This document shows positions 15,250 to 24,468 of a stretch of 64,000 nucleotides of DNA, in pieces (positions within the stretch are counted from its first letter, which is position 1; each line of letters starts with the position of its first letter). Both the position numbers and the translations under genes were made by a program. The notes under the pieces are model-generated. The model had not been told where the DNA came from, searched no databases, and saw only the letters and a list, made by a program, of their open reading frames with translations. The stretch lies in NCBI RefSeq assembly GCF_003003005.1, contig NZ_PVTR01000002.1:458831-522830 (forward strand), written 5' to 3'. The stretch comes from Mongoliibacter ruber. Its GTDB lineage: Bacteria > Bacteroidota > Bacteroidia > Cytophagales > Cyclobacteriaceae.

Positions 15250-15762
15250 ATGACAACTCTAGAATTTAGTTACTCACTTCACAAGCTTTCCAGTTCTTTG
15301 AAGCCCTTTGCACTAAAGTTAACAAGGGACATGGATGACGCCAATGATCTTTTACAAGACACAATGGTGAAGGCTTTTACGAACAAAGACAAGTTTACTG
15401 AAGGCACAAATCTGAAAGCATGGCTTTATACAATAATGAAAAACACCTTTATCACCAATTATCAAAGAATGGTGAGAAGAGGAACTTTTGTAGATACTAC
15501 TGATAATCTTCATTATATCAATTCAGGTGATATTCTAATTGAGAATGGAGCCTACGGAGATTTCACAATGGATGATATCCAAAGTGCTATTGAAAAACTA
15601 GATGATGTTTATAAAACCCCCTTTATGATGCATTACAAGGGTTTTAAATATCATGAGATAGCTGACAAACTAGAGATTCCTATTGGAACTGTTAAGAATA
15701 GAATACATATTGCACGTAAACTGTTGAAGGAAGATCTTCACGTTTATAGACACAAAAATTAA
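15250..15762 (+). CDS. ECF-type RNA polymerase sigma factor
   Basis: Product of 170 residues. Region 2 spans about 10-80, with the -10 binding segment DDANDLLQDTMVKAFTNKDKF and LKAWLYTIMKNTFITNYQR. Region 4 spans about 110-165, with FMMHYKGFKYHEIADKLEIPIGTVKNRIHIARKLL. No anti-sigma gene is adjacent. It heads an operon: crtI starts 3 bp after its stop. In myxobacteria an ECF factor also drives light-induced carotenogenesis, but there the gene order and partners differ. Here it may act as an amplifier of its own operon or switch on genes elsewhere. Confidence 0.93.
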   Translation: MTTLEFSYSLHKLSSSLKPFALKLTRDMDDANDLLQDTMVKAFTNKDKFTEGTNLKAWLYTIMKNTFITNYQRMVRRGTFVDTTDNLHYINSGDILIENGAYGDFTMDDIQSAIEKLDDVYKTPFMMHYKGFKYHEIADKLEIPIGTVKNRIHIARKLLKEDLHVYRHKN

Positions 15763-15765
15763 ATT

Positions 15766-17247
15766 ATGGCACAAATGAATGTGTTGGTGATAGGGTCTGG
15801 CTTTGCTGGATTATCAGCAGCTACACATCTTGCGCACCTTGGATACCAAGTTACCCTACTAGAGAAAAATTCAACCCCCGGCGGGAGAGCGAGAAAGTTC
15901 GACGCCGAGGGTTTTGTTTTTGACATGGGGCCTAGTTGGTATTGGATGCCGGATGTCTTCGACACTTATTTTTCACACTTTGGTAAGAAAACCTCAGACT
16001 ATTATGACTTGGTTAGACTTGATCCATCATATACAGTTGTTTTCGGAGAAAATGACTTTGTAGACATACCGGCGGATTTGGGTCAATTCCGAGACTTGAT
16101 GGAAAGCTTTGAACCTGGGGTAGGGCCAAAGTTGGATGAATTTCTCAAGCAGGCAGCTTACAAATATAAAGTCGGTATTCAGGACTTGGTTTACAGGCCA
16201 AGCCGTTCTTTGATGGAGTTTACTAGTCCTAAATTGCTGCTGGATATGGTTAGAATGGATATTTTTCAGTCCATGTCGAAACACGTCAGAAAATTTTTCA
16301 CTTCAGAAAAGATCATTCGGTTGATGGAATTCCCAGTTCTATTTCTTGGAGAAACTGCCGCCAATATCCCTGCGCTTTACAGCTTGATGAACTATGCTGA
16401 TATTGCCTTAGGTACTTGGTATCCTCCTGGTGGAATGCACAAAATCATAGAAGGTATGGTAACTTTGGCAGAAGAAAAGGGGGTAAAATTCAAGTATGAT
16501 GCTGAGGTTTCCCATATCAATGTCAAAAATGGAAAAGCAGAATCAGTTGTACTGGTTTCGGGTGAAAAATTTGAGGCCGATATTGTAGTAGCTGGAGCGG
16601 ATTATCATCATGTCGAAACCAAATTGTTGGCTCCTGAATATAGAAATTACAGTGATGAATATTGGGATAAAAGGGTAATGGCTCCTTCCAGTTTACTATT
16701 TTATCTTGGAGTGGATAAAAAACTCAATAACCTACAACATCACAATTTATTCTTCGATGAGCCTCTTGGTCCACATGCGGATGCGATTTATACCAATCCC
16801 CGATGGCCTGAAAAGCCCCTGTTTTATGCTTCTGTTCCCTCGATTACAGATCCTACTGTAGCACCGGAAGGAAAAGAAAACCTGTTTCTGTTGGTTCCTC
16901 TTGCTCCTGATCTTGAAGACACCGAAGAGTTGAGAGAAAAGTACTACAATATCATAATGGACAGGTTGGAAAAGTTGACTGGTCAGGATGTTAGAAACCA
17001 CATTATATACAAGAGGTCTTATGCGCACAATGATTTCAAATCTGATTATAATGCCTTCAAAGGCAATGCATATGGTTTGGCAAACACTTTATTGCAGACT
17101 GCAATTCTCAAGCCTTCCTTGAAAAACAAAAAAGTGGCCAACCTCTATTATACAGGTCAACTTACAGTGCCAGGTCCGGGTGTTCCTCCTTCTTTAATTT
17201 CGGGACATGTGGTAGCAAAAGAAGTGATCAAAGAAAACAATTTGTAG
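15766..17247 (+). CDS. crtI: Phytoene desaturase CrtI
   Basis: FAD-dependent desaturase that takes phytoene to lycopene. The N-terminal dinucleotide fold is VLVIGSGFAGLSAATHLAHLGYQVTLLEKN. The C-terminal bacterial-type phytoene dehydrogenase signature appears as YTGQLTVPGPGVPPSLISGHVV. The 493-residue length fits. It lies 3 bp after the sigma gene and 21 bp before the crtB start. A second desaturase (CrtD) for the psi end is not in this window. Confidence 0.95.
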   Translation: MAQMNVLVIGSGFAGLSAATHLAHLGYQVTLLEKNSTPGGRARKFDAEGFVFDMGPSWYWMPDVFDTYFSHFGKKTSDYYDLVRLDPSYTVVFGENDFVDIPADLGQFRDLMESFEPGVGPKLDEFLKQAAYKYKVGIQDLVYRPSRSLMEFTSPKLLLDMVRMDIFQSMSKHVRKFFTSEKIIRLMEFPVLFLGETAANIPALYSLMNYADIALGTWYPPGGMHKIIEGMVTLAEEKGVKFKYDAEVSHINVKNGKAESVVLVSGEKFEADIVVAGADYHHVETKLLAPEYRNYSDEYWDKRVMAPSSLLFYLGVDKKLNNLQHHNLFFDEPLGPHADAIYTNPRWPEKPLFYASVPSITDPTVAPEGKENLFLLVPLAPDLEDTEELREKYYNIIMDRLEKLTGQDVRNHIIYKRSYAHNDFKSDYNAFKGNAYGLANTLLQTAILKPSLKNKKVANLYYTGQLTVPGPGVPPSLISGHVVAKEVIKENNL

Positions 17248-17268
17248 ATAAATTTGTATATTATCCGT

Positions 17269-18111
17269 ATGGATGCAGTTCAGCTCTTTAATCAAACGAC
17301 CCTTGAGTGTAGTAAGCTTATTACCCAAAGGTACAGTACCAGTTTTACTTTAGGAATCAAAACTCTTGACGGAAAGATGCACCTGCCTATTTATGCTATT
17401 TATGGTTTTGTAAGATACGCAGACGAAATAGTTGATACATTTCATGACAAGGACAAAAAATCTCTTTTGGAACTCTTCAAAGCAGACACTTACAAAGCAA
17501 TCCAAGATAAGATAAGTTTGAATCCAGTGCTTCATGCTTTTCAGTTGGTGGTAAATCAATACCATATTGACCTTGATTTGATAGAAGCATTTCTGACAAG
17601 CATGGAAATGGATCTTGATTTCAAAACTTATAATGATTCAAGGTATCATGAATACATCTACGGGTCTGCCGAGGTGGTTGGCTTGATGTGTTTGAAGGTG
17701 TTTTGTGAAGGGGACAATGAAATGTACCAAAGTCTTAAAGCGCCAGCGTGTAAATTGGGTGCTGCCTTTCAAAAAGTAAATTTTTTGAGAGACATCAGAA
17801 GTGATTACGAAGAAAGAGGAAGAGTATATTTTCCAGGGGTAGATTTCAATAATTTCAATATGTCTGCCAAAAATCTTATTGAAGAAGATATACAAAAGGA
17901 CTTTGATGAGGCGCTGGAAGGAATAAATAAACTTCCTAAAAGTGCGAAATTGGGTGTAAAGGTGGCTTATCTTTATTATCTGAAATTATTCAAAAAAATT
18001 AAGGGATTGGCTCCTGAAGTGATCACTCATGAGAGAATCAGAATACCCAATGCAAGAAAAATTTCTCTTCTGTTGGCAACTTATTGCGGTGCTAAATTGG
18101 GCTTCAGTTAA
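17269..18111 (+). CDS. crtB: Phytoene synthase CrtB
   Basis: Condenses two geranylgeranyl diphosphates to phytoene. The start is set at the ATG at 17269 (MDAVQLFNQTTLECS); the TTG at 17254 would add five residues. Squalene/phytoene synthase motifs are the first aspartate-rich YADEIVDTFHD and the second VNFLRDIRSDYEERGRVYFP. The 280-residue length is usual. It is translated in a tight operon, with only 2 bp before crtYcd. The GGPP synthase that feeds it is not in the window. Confidence 0.95.
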   Translation: MDAVQLFNQTTLECSKLITQRYSTSFTLGIKTLDGKMHLPIYAIYGFVRYADEIVDTFHDKDKKSLLELFKADTYKAIQDKISLNPVLHAFQLVVNQYHIDLDLIEAFLTSMEMDLDFKTYNDSRYHEYIYGSAEVVGLMCLKVFCEGDNEMYQSLKAPACKLGAAFQKVNFLRDIRSDYEERGRVYFPGVDFNNFNMSAKNLIEEDIQKDFDEALEGINKLPKSAKLGVKVAYLYYLKLFKKIKGLAPEVITHERIRIPNARKISLLLATYCGAKLGFS

Positions 18112-18113
18112 TT

Positions 18114-18824
18114 ATGGAAAAGTTCTTATACCTTTTACTGAATATTTTGACCATTTCCTTTCCACTGGCAAGGTCTTTTGAACATAGAATTCAATTTGCA
18201 AAAAAGTGGCATGCATTATTTCCAGCTATTGCCATTACTGGCGTGCTCTTTATTGTTTGGGATGCTTGGTTTACGTCTATTGGAGTCTGGGAATTTAATC
18301 CTAGATACCTGACAGGCATATTTATACTCAACCTTCCGCTTGAAGAGTGGCTGTTTTTTCTTACAGTACCTTTCGCCTGTGTCTTTATATATGAAGTCTT
18401 AAAGTATTTTGTAGAAAAAGACATCTTTGCAAAGATTACCAAGCCACTTACCTATACCCTGATACCGATTTTCCTTTTCGTTGGTTTTTCCAACTTGGAT
18501 AAGTGGTATACTTCCGTCAATTTCATATTTGCTTCAGTGGTTTTAATTGTCCATTATGTAATCTTTGGAAAAAATATATTAGGAAGGTTTTATTTGGCGT
18601 ATTTCGTGTCATTGATTCCTTTCTTTTTGGTAAACGGAATACTGACGGGGTCATTTATAGAAGAACCCATCGTTATATATAATAATGCTGAAAACCTGTC
18701 CATCAGACTTTTCACCATTCCAATAGAAGATACGGTTTATTCTTTTGCCCTTTTATTGATGAATGTTTCCATCTATGAAAGAATCAAAGCTTCAAAAACA
18801 ATTCCACGAGTCAAAAGTTTATAG
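18114..18824 (+). CDS. crtYcd: Lycopene beta-cyclase, fusion type (CrtYc-CrtYd)
   Basis: Membrane protein of 236 residues with about six to seven helices, made of two homologous halves that in actinobacteria are separate polypeptides. Each half carries its acidic signature: PLEEWLFFLTVPFACVF near residue 75 and PIEDTVYSFALLLMNV near residue 205. It forms beta-ionone rings from lycopene. Such fused cyclases were reported from Algoriphagus carotenoid clusters, which supports the taxonomic reading. Fused as one frame with no internal restart. Confidence 0.92.
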   Translation: MEKFLYLLLNILTISFPLARSFEHRIQFAKKWHALFPAIAITGVLFIVWDAWFTSIGVWEFNPRYLTGIFILNLPLEEWLFFLTVPFACVFIYEVLKYFVEKDIFAKITKPLTYTLIPIFLFVGFSNLDKWYTSVNFIFASVVLIVHYVIFGKNILGRFYLAYFVSLIPFFLVNGILTGSFIEEPIVIYNNAENLSIRLFTIPIEDTVYSFALLLMNVSIYERIKASKTIPRVKSL

Positions 18825-18827
18825 TCT

Positions 18828-19673
18828 ATGTTGAATCTTCAAGTACAAATCGACAATCATTCAGGCTTTTGCTTTGGAGTAGTCTATGCCATAGAAATGG
18901 CAGAAGAAATCCTGGAAGAGCAAGGATATCTTTATTGCTTGGGGGACATCGTTCACAACGATGAGGAAGTCAATAGACTCACCAAGAAGGGTTTGAAAAT
19001 TATTGATCATTCAGAACTTAAAAATCTATTCAACGAAAAGGTTCTGATCAGAGCGCATGGTGAACCGCCTTCAACTTACGAACTTTCAATCAATAATAAC
19101 CTAACGCTGATTGATGCGAGTTGTCCGGTTGTGTTGAAGCTTCAAAATAGAATCAAAAATTCTTTCGATAAAGAGGAGTCAATCTATATTTATGGAAAGC
19201 ATGGACACGCTGAAGTGATCGGATTATTGGGTCAAACAAATAACAAAGCTGTTGTGTTTCAGGATATCAATGAATTGGATATTCCTAATCTGCCCAAAAA
19301 CATAACCTTATACAGTCAGACCACTAAAAGTACTGATAAGTTTTATGAAATTAACAGTGTATTTAGAGATAATGGCATTACCGTAAATACCAACGATACC
19401 ATTTGTCGTCAGGTATCTAACAGAGACAAAGAATTAAGGGATTTTTCAGAGAAATTTGACCACATTGTTTTTGTCAGTGGCACCAAGTCGTCAAATGGAA
19501 AGGTGTTGTACAACGTTTGTAAAGAGAAAAATAGCAATACTTATTTTATTTCGAATCCTGATCAAGTAGAAAGTACCTGGTTCAAATATGGGGAGACAAT
19601 AGGCATATGCGGAGCTACTTCGACACCAATGTGGCTGATGGAACAGGTAAAAGCTAGACTTGAAACTTTTTAG
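18828..19673 (+). CDS. ispH: 4-hydroxy-3-methylbut-2-enyl diphosphate reductase IspH
   Basis: Last enzyme of the MEP pathway, making IPP and DMAPP with a [4Fe-4S] cluster. Three cluster cysteines are visible in HSGFCFGV, DASCPVVLK and DTICRQVSNR. Substrate-binding stretches include RAHGEPP and GKHGHAEVIG. The 281 residues match the usual length. Position 3 bp after the lycopene cyclase puts isoprenoid precursor supply under the same control as pigment synthesis. Confidence 0.95.
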   Translation: MLNLQVQIDNHSGFCFGVVYAIEMAEEILEEQGYLYCLGDIVHNDEEVNRLTKKGLKIIDHSELKNLFNEKVLIRAHGEPPSTYELSINNNLTLIDASCPVVLKLQNRIKNSFDKEESIYIYGKHGHAEVIGLLGQTNNKAVVFQDINELDIPNLPKNITLYSQTTKSTDKFYEINSVFRDNGITVNTNDTICRQVSNRDKELRDFSEKFDHIVFVSGTKSSNGKVLYNVCKEKNSNTYFISNPDQVESTWFKYGETIGICGATSTPMWLMEQVKARLETF

Positions 19674-19700
19674 GTCAAGTATTCTGCCTACATTTGCATT

Positions 19701-20408
19701 GTGTCAGACACTAAAATCCATATTGATAAAGTAATTGATCCCAAAGGTACTATCATTGCGCTTACAGTGATTTTTTCATGGGCTATATCTTTGTTTTTTT
19801 TGCTTAATTGGGAGATCAATTGGGCAAATCCTTTAACATATATAGCAATCCTTGTCCAGACTCATTTGTACACTGGTTTGTTTATAACTGCCCATGATGC
19901 CATGCATGGTATAGTATCATCAAATAAAAAGTTGAATCACCTCATAGGCTGGGTGTCAGCCACCCTCTTTTCCTATAATTTTTATTGGAAACTCTATCCT
20001 AAGCACCATGAGCACCATAGGTTTGTCGCAACCGATCAGGACCCTGACTACCACAGTTCAGGTAATTTCTTTCTTTGGTACTTCAGTTTTATCAAACAGT
20101 ACGTTACCATTTGGCAGATATTGTTGATGGCTATTTCATTCAATATTTTAAAATTATTTCTCCCCACCGAAAACCTAATTTTGTTTTGGATGCTTCCTGC
20201 TATACTGTCTACCTTACAGTTGTTTTATTTTGGGACTTATCTTCCTCATAAAGGAGAGTCAGACAACAAGCACCATTCCAAAAGTCAATCCAAAAACCAT
20301 CTTTGGGCATTTATTTCCTGTTACTTTTTTGGCTATCACTTTGAACACCACGATTCACCCGGAACCCCTTGGTGGAGACTGTGGCGTGTAAAAGAAAGCC
20401 AGTCTTGA
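19701..20408 (+). CDS. crtW: Beta-carotene 4-ketolase CrtW
   Basis: Membrane di-iron oxygenase adding the 4-keto group to beta-ionone rings. The start is the GTG at 19701 (MSDTKIHIDKV), 27 bp after ispH. Histidine boxes are present: HDAMHGIV, YPKHHEHHRFVA, HKGESDNKHHSKSQ and FGYHFEHHDSPGTPWWRLW. The 235-residue length fits. With CrtZ and CruF it would yield 3-hydroxy-4-keto rings plus a 1'-hydroxyl end, the flexixanthin type. Confidence 0.93.
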   Translation: MSDTKIHIDKVIDPKGTIIALTVIFSWAISLFFLLNWEINWANPLTYIAILVQTHLYTGLFITAHDAMHGIVSSNKKLNHLIGWVSATLFSYNFYWKLYPKHHEHHRFVATDQDPDYHSSGNFFLWYFSFIKQYVTIWQILLMAISFNILKLFLPTENLILFWMLPAILSTLQLFYFGTYLPHKGESDNKHHSKSQSKNHLWAFISCYFFGYHFEHHDSPGTPWWRLWRVKESQS

Positions 20409-20493
20409 TTTTAAATTAACTAAAAAATAATCTTATAAATTTTGAACAAAGAGCGGTCTTTTTTGATTTAAAAACTATTGTTACTACCCGTTT

Positions 20494-22899
20494 ATGAGAC
20501 TTTCATTACTTTTCTTTTGCCTCTTGTTTCCAATTCTCAATCTTACAGCTCAAGATGGGGTTATTAGGGGAAGGGTTTTTAACCCTGTGAACAACGAATC
20601 TGTTCCTTTTGCAAACGTTATCTTACTCAATACTGACTATGGTACAGTGACTGATGAAGATGGTAATTATGAAATTACCGGTATTCAACCAGGACTATAC
20701 AACGTCCGGGCGAGTTTTGTAGGGTTCAGGTCGAAGACTGAATTTGAAATCCAAATCACACGTGCAAGTGCAGTTCGGTTAGACTTTGAACTGAGAGAAG
20801 AAGCATCTGATCTTGGAGAAATTACTGTGGATGCAAAATTTTCACGTTCTGATGAGACGCCAATTTCAGTAAGAAGTCTTAATACAAATGAAATAGAAAG
20901 GTATCCTGGCGGTAATAGAGATATCAGTCGTGTGATACAGTCTTTGCCTGGAGTAGCGAGTACTGCTAGCTTTAGAAATGATATCATTATCAGAGGCGGT
21001 GCCCCCAATGAAAATAAATTTTTTATTGAAGGCATAGAAGTGCCGGTCATCAACCACTTTGCTACCCAAGGTTCATCTGGTGGTCCTGTAGGCATCCTCA
21101 ATGTCAACCTGATAAAAAATGTAGATGTAATCACAGGGGGTTTTCCTGCGGATAGGATGAATTCCTTGAGTTCTTTTTTCGAATTTGACCTAAAAGATGG
21201 TCGAAAAGACAAAATGTTCTCTCAGGTTACTGTGGGTGCAAGTGAATTTACGATATCCAATGAAGGACCATTAGGAGATAAAACCACTTATTTGGTTTCT
21301 GCTCGTCAGTCTTACCTACAATTTCTGTTTAGGGGACTGGGCTTGCCGTTCTTGCCTACTTTCAATGATTTTACCATAAAAACCAAAACCAAAATCAATG
21401 ATAAGACTGAGCTGACATTTTTGGGAGTCGGAGCGATCGATGTGTTTTCATTGAACTTTGATACTCCAAGAAATGAAACCGAAGATGAGAGGGAAAACCG
21501 TCTTTACCTTTTGGAGAATCTGCCTATTTCCAGTCAGTGGAACTACACTACTGGTCTTAAACTGAAGAGGTTTCGTGAAAATGGCTTTTGGACCTTTGTG
21601 CTCAGTAGAAACATGCTGAACAATAGGTCTTTTAAATATTTTCAAAACGATGATACCAATCCCGAAAATTTGCTTTTTGACTATACCTCACAAGAGAGTG
21701 AGAACAAATTCAGGGCAGAAAACAGTATTTTCAAAGGGCGGACTACATTGAAGTATGGTATAAACTATGAGTTTGCCCGGTACTTTATCAGTAATTTTGA
21801 CAGGTCTACTCTCGCAGGTGAAGGAGGCGTGATAAATGTCAATGACAGGAGTTTGTTTAATAGTTACGGTGCATTTATATCAGCCAGTCAAACATCCAAA
21901 GACGAGCGCTTGCTACTTACTGGAGGCGTGAGGGTGGATGGTTCGGACTTTGGTCAAACTGCCCAAAACCCCCTAAATCAGATCAGTCCAAGGTTTTCAC
22001 TTTCTTATCAGATTATCCCTCAGCTCTTTTGGACAGGTAATGTGGGCATCTATTATCAAAAACCGCCTTATACTGCTCTTGGCTTCAGGAATAATGAAGG
22101 GGAACTTGTCAATCAACTCAATGATATCCGCTTCATAAGGTCTACACATTTTGTAACAGGATTGGAAAAGGTCATTCCTGAAAAGAGCAGAAGATTCAGC
22201 CTTGAAGGTTTTTATAAACTTTATAGCAATTACCCATCTTCATTGCGAAATGGTATTGCCTTGGCAAACCTAGGTGCGGATTTTGGAGTGATTGGAAATG
22301 AGGCTTTGAATTCAGATTCTGAAGGGAGGGCTTATGGTTTGGAGTTTTTGGCCCAACAGCGTTTGTTCAATGACTTTTACGGTATAGCAGCTGTCACCCT
22401 TGTCCGCTCTGAATTTACCAATCCCAATACAGTGGGCTTCGTTCCTTCTTCTTGGGATAGTAGGTGGATAGTGAGCATGACTGCGGGGAAAAGATTTGGC
22501 AGAAATTGGGAGGCGGGAGCACGTTGGAGGTATTTGGGTGGTTTGCCCTACACCCCTGTGGATGTAGAGACCTCTTCATTGATAGAAGTCTGGAATTTGA
22601 GAGGTCAGCCTGTTTTTGATTTTGATAGGATCAATGCTGAGCGCTTGGCTGCTTTTCATCAGTTGGATTTTAGGATTGATAAAAGATACTTCTTTGATAG
22701 GTGGAACTTCAACTGGTACGTAGATATTCAAAATGCTTACAATTTCAGGGCAGAACAGCCACCAATATTGGTTCCCGAGAGGTCAGCGGAGGGTAATTTG
22801 GTAGTCAATCCAAATGACCCCAGCAGATATCAAATGAGATTGGTTTCAAATCCTGCAGGTACGGTATTGCCTACTATTGGGATCATCGTGGAGTTTTAG
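20494..22899 (+). CDS. TonB-dependent outer-membrane receptor with carboxypeptidase-like N-domain
   Basis: Product of 801 residues: signal peptide MRLSLLFFCLLFPILNLTAQ; a CarboxypepD-regulatory-like beta-sandwich at about 22-110 (GVIRGRVFNPVNNESVPFANV, YGTVTDEDGNYEITGIQPG); a plug at about 125-240 (IIIRGGAPNENKFFIEGIEV); then a 22-stranded barrel ending in Phe (GIIVEF). It would take up a ligand using TonB energy. No SusD gene follows, so a glycan substrate is not indicated. It lies 85 bp after crtW on the same strand and could be read through. Confidence 0.92.
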   Translation: MRLSLLFFCLLFPILNLTAQDGVIRGRVFNPVNNESVPFANVILLNTDYGTVTDEDGNYEITGIQPGLYNVRASFVGFRSKTEFEIQITRASAVRLDFELREEASDLGEITVDAKFSRSDETPISVRSLNTNEIERYPGGNRDISRVIQSLPGVASTASFRNDIIIRGGAPNENKFFIEGIEVPVINHFATQGSSGGPVGILNVNLIKNVDVITGGFPADRMNSLSSFFEFDLKDGRKDKMFSQVTVGASEFTISNEGPLGDKTTYLVSARQSYLQFLFRGLGLPFLPTFNDFTIKTKTKINDKTELTFLGVGAIDVFSLNFDTPRNETEDERENRLYLLENLPISSQWNYTTGLKLKRFRENGFWTFVLSRNMLNNRSFKYFQNDDTNPENLLFDYTSQESENKFRAENSIFKGRTTLKYGINYEFARYFISNFDRSTLAGEGGVINVNDRSLFNSYGAFISASQTSKDERLLLTGGVRVDGSDFGQTAQNPLNQISPRFSLSYQIIPQLFWTGNVGIYYQKPPYTALGFRNNEGELVNQLNDIRFIRSTHFVTGLEKVIPEKSRRFSLEGFYKLYSNYPSSLRNGIALANLGADFGVIGNEALNSDSEGRAYGLEFLAQQRLFNDFYGIAAVTLVRSEFTNPNTVGFVPSSWDSRWIVSMTAGKRFGRNWEAGARWRYLGGLPYTPVDVETSSLIEVWNLRGQPVFDFDRINAERLAAFHQLDFRIDKRYFFDRWNFNWYVDIQNAYNFRAEQPPILVPERSAEGNLVVNPNDPSRYQMRLVSNPAGTVLPTIGIIVEF

Positions 22900-22932
22900 G
22901 CGATATGTCGGCTAATTTATTACTTTTGTTCC

Positions 22933-24072
22933 ATGAAAAAAACGGTGCTTTTTTTGGCCATATTCATGCTATTAGGTCAAAATTCTTTTGCACAGGAAGT
23001 ACTGGAACCCGAACGTAAAGTTGGTGTTTTTGAAAGTCTTTTTGATTTTGGGGACACTGTTATTGATTTTATCTCAGGGGAAAAATGGGCTATTATCCCA
23101 GCTGTAGTTTATTCACCTGAAACAAGCCTTGGCATTGGTGCGAGGGCTATTCGGGTTTTTAGGTATCAGAATGACACTTCTGCCATACTTAGACCCTCTA
23201 CTTTACCTATTACTTTTTTGTACACACTCAATAATCAAACGATTTTTACCACAGAGTTAGACCTTTGGGCCAATGAAAACAGTGATTATTTGAATGCTAG
23301 AATTGAGTTATCGAATTTCCCATTCAGATATTATGGAATTGGAAATGTACCGGTGCTGGATGAAGGTGAATTTTACACCACTAGGTTTTTTTATTTTCAT
23401 CTCAATTATGAGCGTAAAATTGCTAGGGGGATTTACCTAGGTCCCAGATACGAATTCAGGGCTGACCAGATAAGGGATAGAGTCCCGGGGGGAGTTTTGG
23501 AGACCACACAACCTTTGGGGTTTGATGGTCAACGACTCAGCGGTCTTGGTTTGGTATTGAATCATGATACCAGAGACAACATTTTCCAGCCCACCAGAGG
23601 TTGGAACAATAGTTTTTCATGGATGGAATTTTCTTCCATCATAGGGAGTAATTTTGATTTTGGGCAGTATGTATTGGACTTCAGAAAATACCTGAATATC
23701 CACGGGCAACAGGTCGTGGCCTTGCAAAGTTGGTGGAGTTTTACTTCTGGGAATGCTCCTTTTCAGCACCTCTCCTTGATCGGAGGAAGTGAAAGAATGC
23801 GTGGTTATTTTGAAGGAAGGTATCGGGATAGAAGCGCTATGGTGCATCAAGCAGAGTATCGGGTTCCTATTTACCGGAATTTTGGAATGGTATTTTTTGG
23901 CCACGGAGGGCAGGTAGCACAAGAATCCAAGGAGTTCAATTGGGGTCGATTCAGGTATGGAGGAGGGTTTGGCTTTCGATACAAGCTCAATCAAGAAGGT
24001 TTGAATATCAGATTGGATATTGCATTTGGAGATCAGAGGGCCTTTTATTTTGGATTGAATGAAGTGATTTGA
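22933..24072 (+). CDS. BamA/TamA-type outer-membrane barrel without POTRA domains
   Basis: Signal peptide MKKTVLFLAIFMLLGQNSFAQ, then about 355 residues with alternating strand pattern and the barrel motif GGSERMRGYFEGRYRD (the V/M-RGY signature of the Omp85 L6 loop). The full BamA protein needs POTRA repeats and is about 800 residues. Here they are missing, so it belongs to the short surface-antigen group of unknown function. It lies 33 bp after the TonB-dependent receptor and is likely co-transcribed. Confidence 0.85.
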   Translation: MKKTVLFLAIFMLLGQNSFAQEVLEPERKVGVFESLFDFGDTVIDFISGEKWAIIPAVVYSPETSLGIGARAIRVFRYQNDTSAILRPSTLPITFLYTLNNQTIFTTELDLWANENSDYLNARIELSNFPFRYYGIGNVPVLDEGEFYTTRFFYFHLNYERKIARGIYLGPRYEFRADQIRDRVPGGVLETTQPLGFDGQRLSGLGLVLNHDTRDNIFQPTRGWNNSFSWMEFSSIIGSNFDFGQYVLDFRKYLNIHGQQVVALQSWWSFTSGNAPFQHLSLIGGSERMRGYFEGRYRDRSAMVHQAEYRVPIYRNFGMVFFGHGGQVAQESKEFNWGRFRYGGGFGFRYKLNQEGLNIRLDIAFGDQRAFYFGLNEVI

Positions 24073-24107
24073 AAGGGGGGTTTTGGAAAGTGAACAGAGG
24101 AAAGTCT

Positions 24108-24461
24108 TCATTTTAAAATCCAGTTTAATGCTTCTTTATGATTTAAGAGCATAGTTGCATCATCTTTCGGTTTACCCGCAGCGGTCTCTTTGTCCTTTAG
24201 CAACCTCTCCGTTTCCAACAAAGAATAGGTATTTCCTTCAATCTGTGATGATTTCCAACTCAGATCTATGGCGAGTCTTTCCATTTCTTTATGATACACA
24301 TCTGGACTCATTTGTGATATGTTGTGTCGGAATTTTTCCTGCAATTGCTTTAGCTTTTTAACTTCTTCCTCAGTAAAAATATCGACTTTGGCCAAGACCT
24401 CACCGAACAGCTGAAAATTAAACCCTTCCTGGATAACACGTTCATCAATCTCTTTTTCAAA
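24108..24461 (-). pseudogene. Fic-family N-terminal remnant lacking the catalytic domain
   Basis: An open frame on the minus strand from just after a TAA at 24462 to a stop at 24108. It reads ...EGFNFQLFGEVLAKVDIFTEEEV and later LSWKSSQIEGNTYSLLETERLL...LLNHKEALNWILK. This is the N-terminal region of Fic AMP-transferases, including the inhibitory motif S-x3-E-G (SSQIEG). The catalytic HxFx(D/E)GNGR domain that should follow is absent, and there is no ATG (only TTG at 24395). Most likely a decayed gene. A short stand-alone inhibitory protein is possible but less likely. It follows the effector-binding gene by 7 bp. Confidence 0.75.
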
Positions 24462-24468
24462 TTACAGA

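Noticed and set aside
19689-19696. TACATTTG before crtW as a promoter -7 element
   Set aside because: No TTTG at the right distance upstream, and it would leave almost no leader; the gene is more likely read from the operon promoter.
24108-24395. Intact small gene starting at the TTG at 24395
   Set aside because: The Fic-like homology continues upstream of that TTG to 24461, so the TTG is internal to a remnant rather than a true start.
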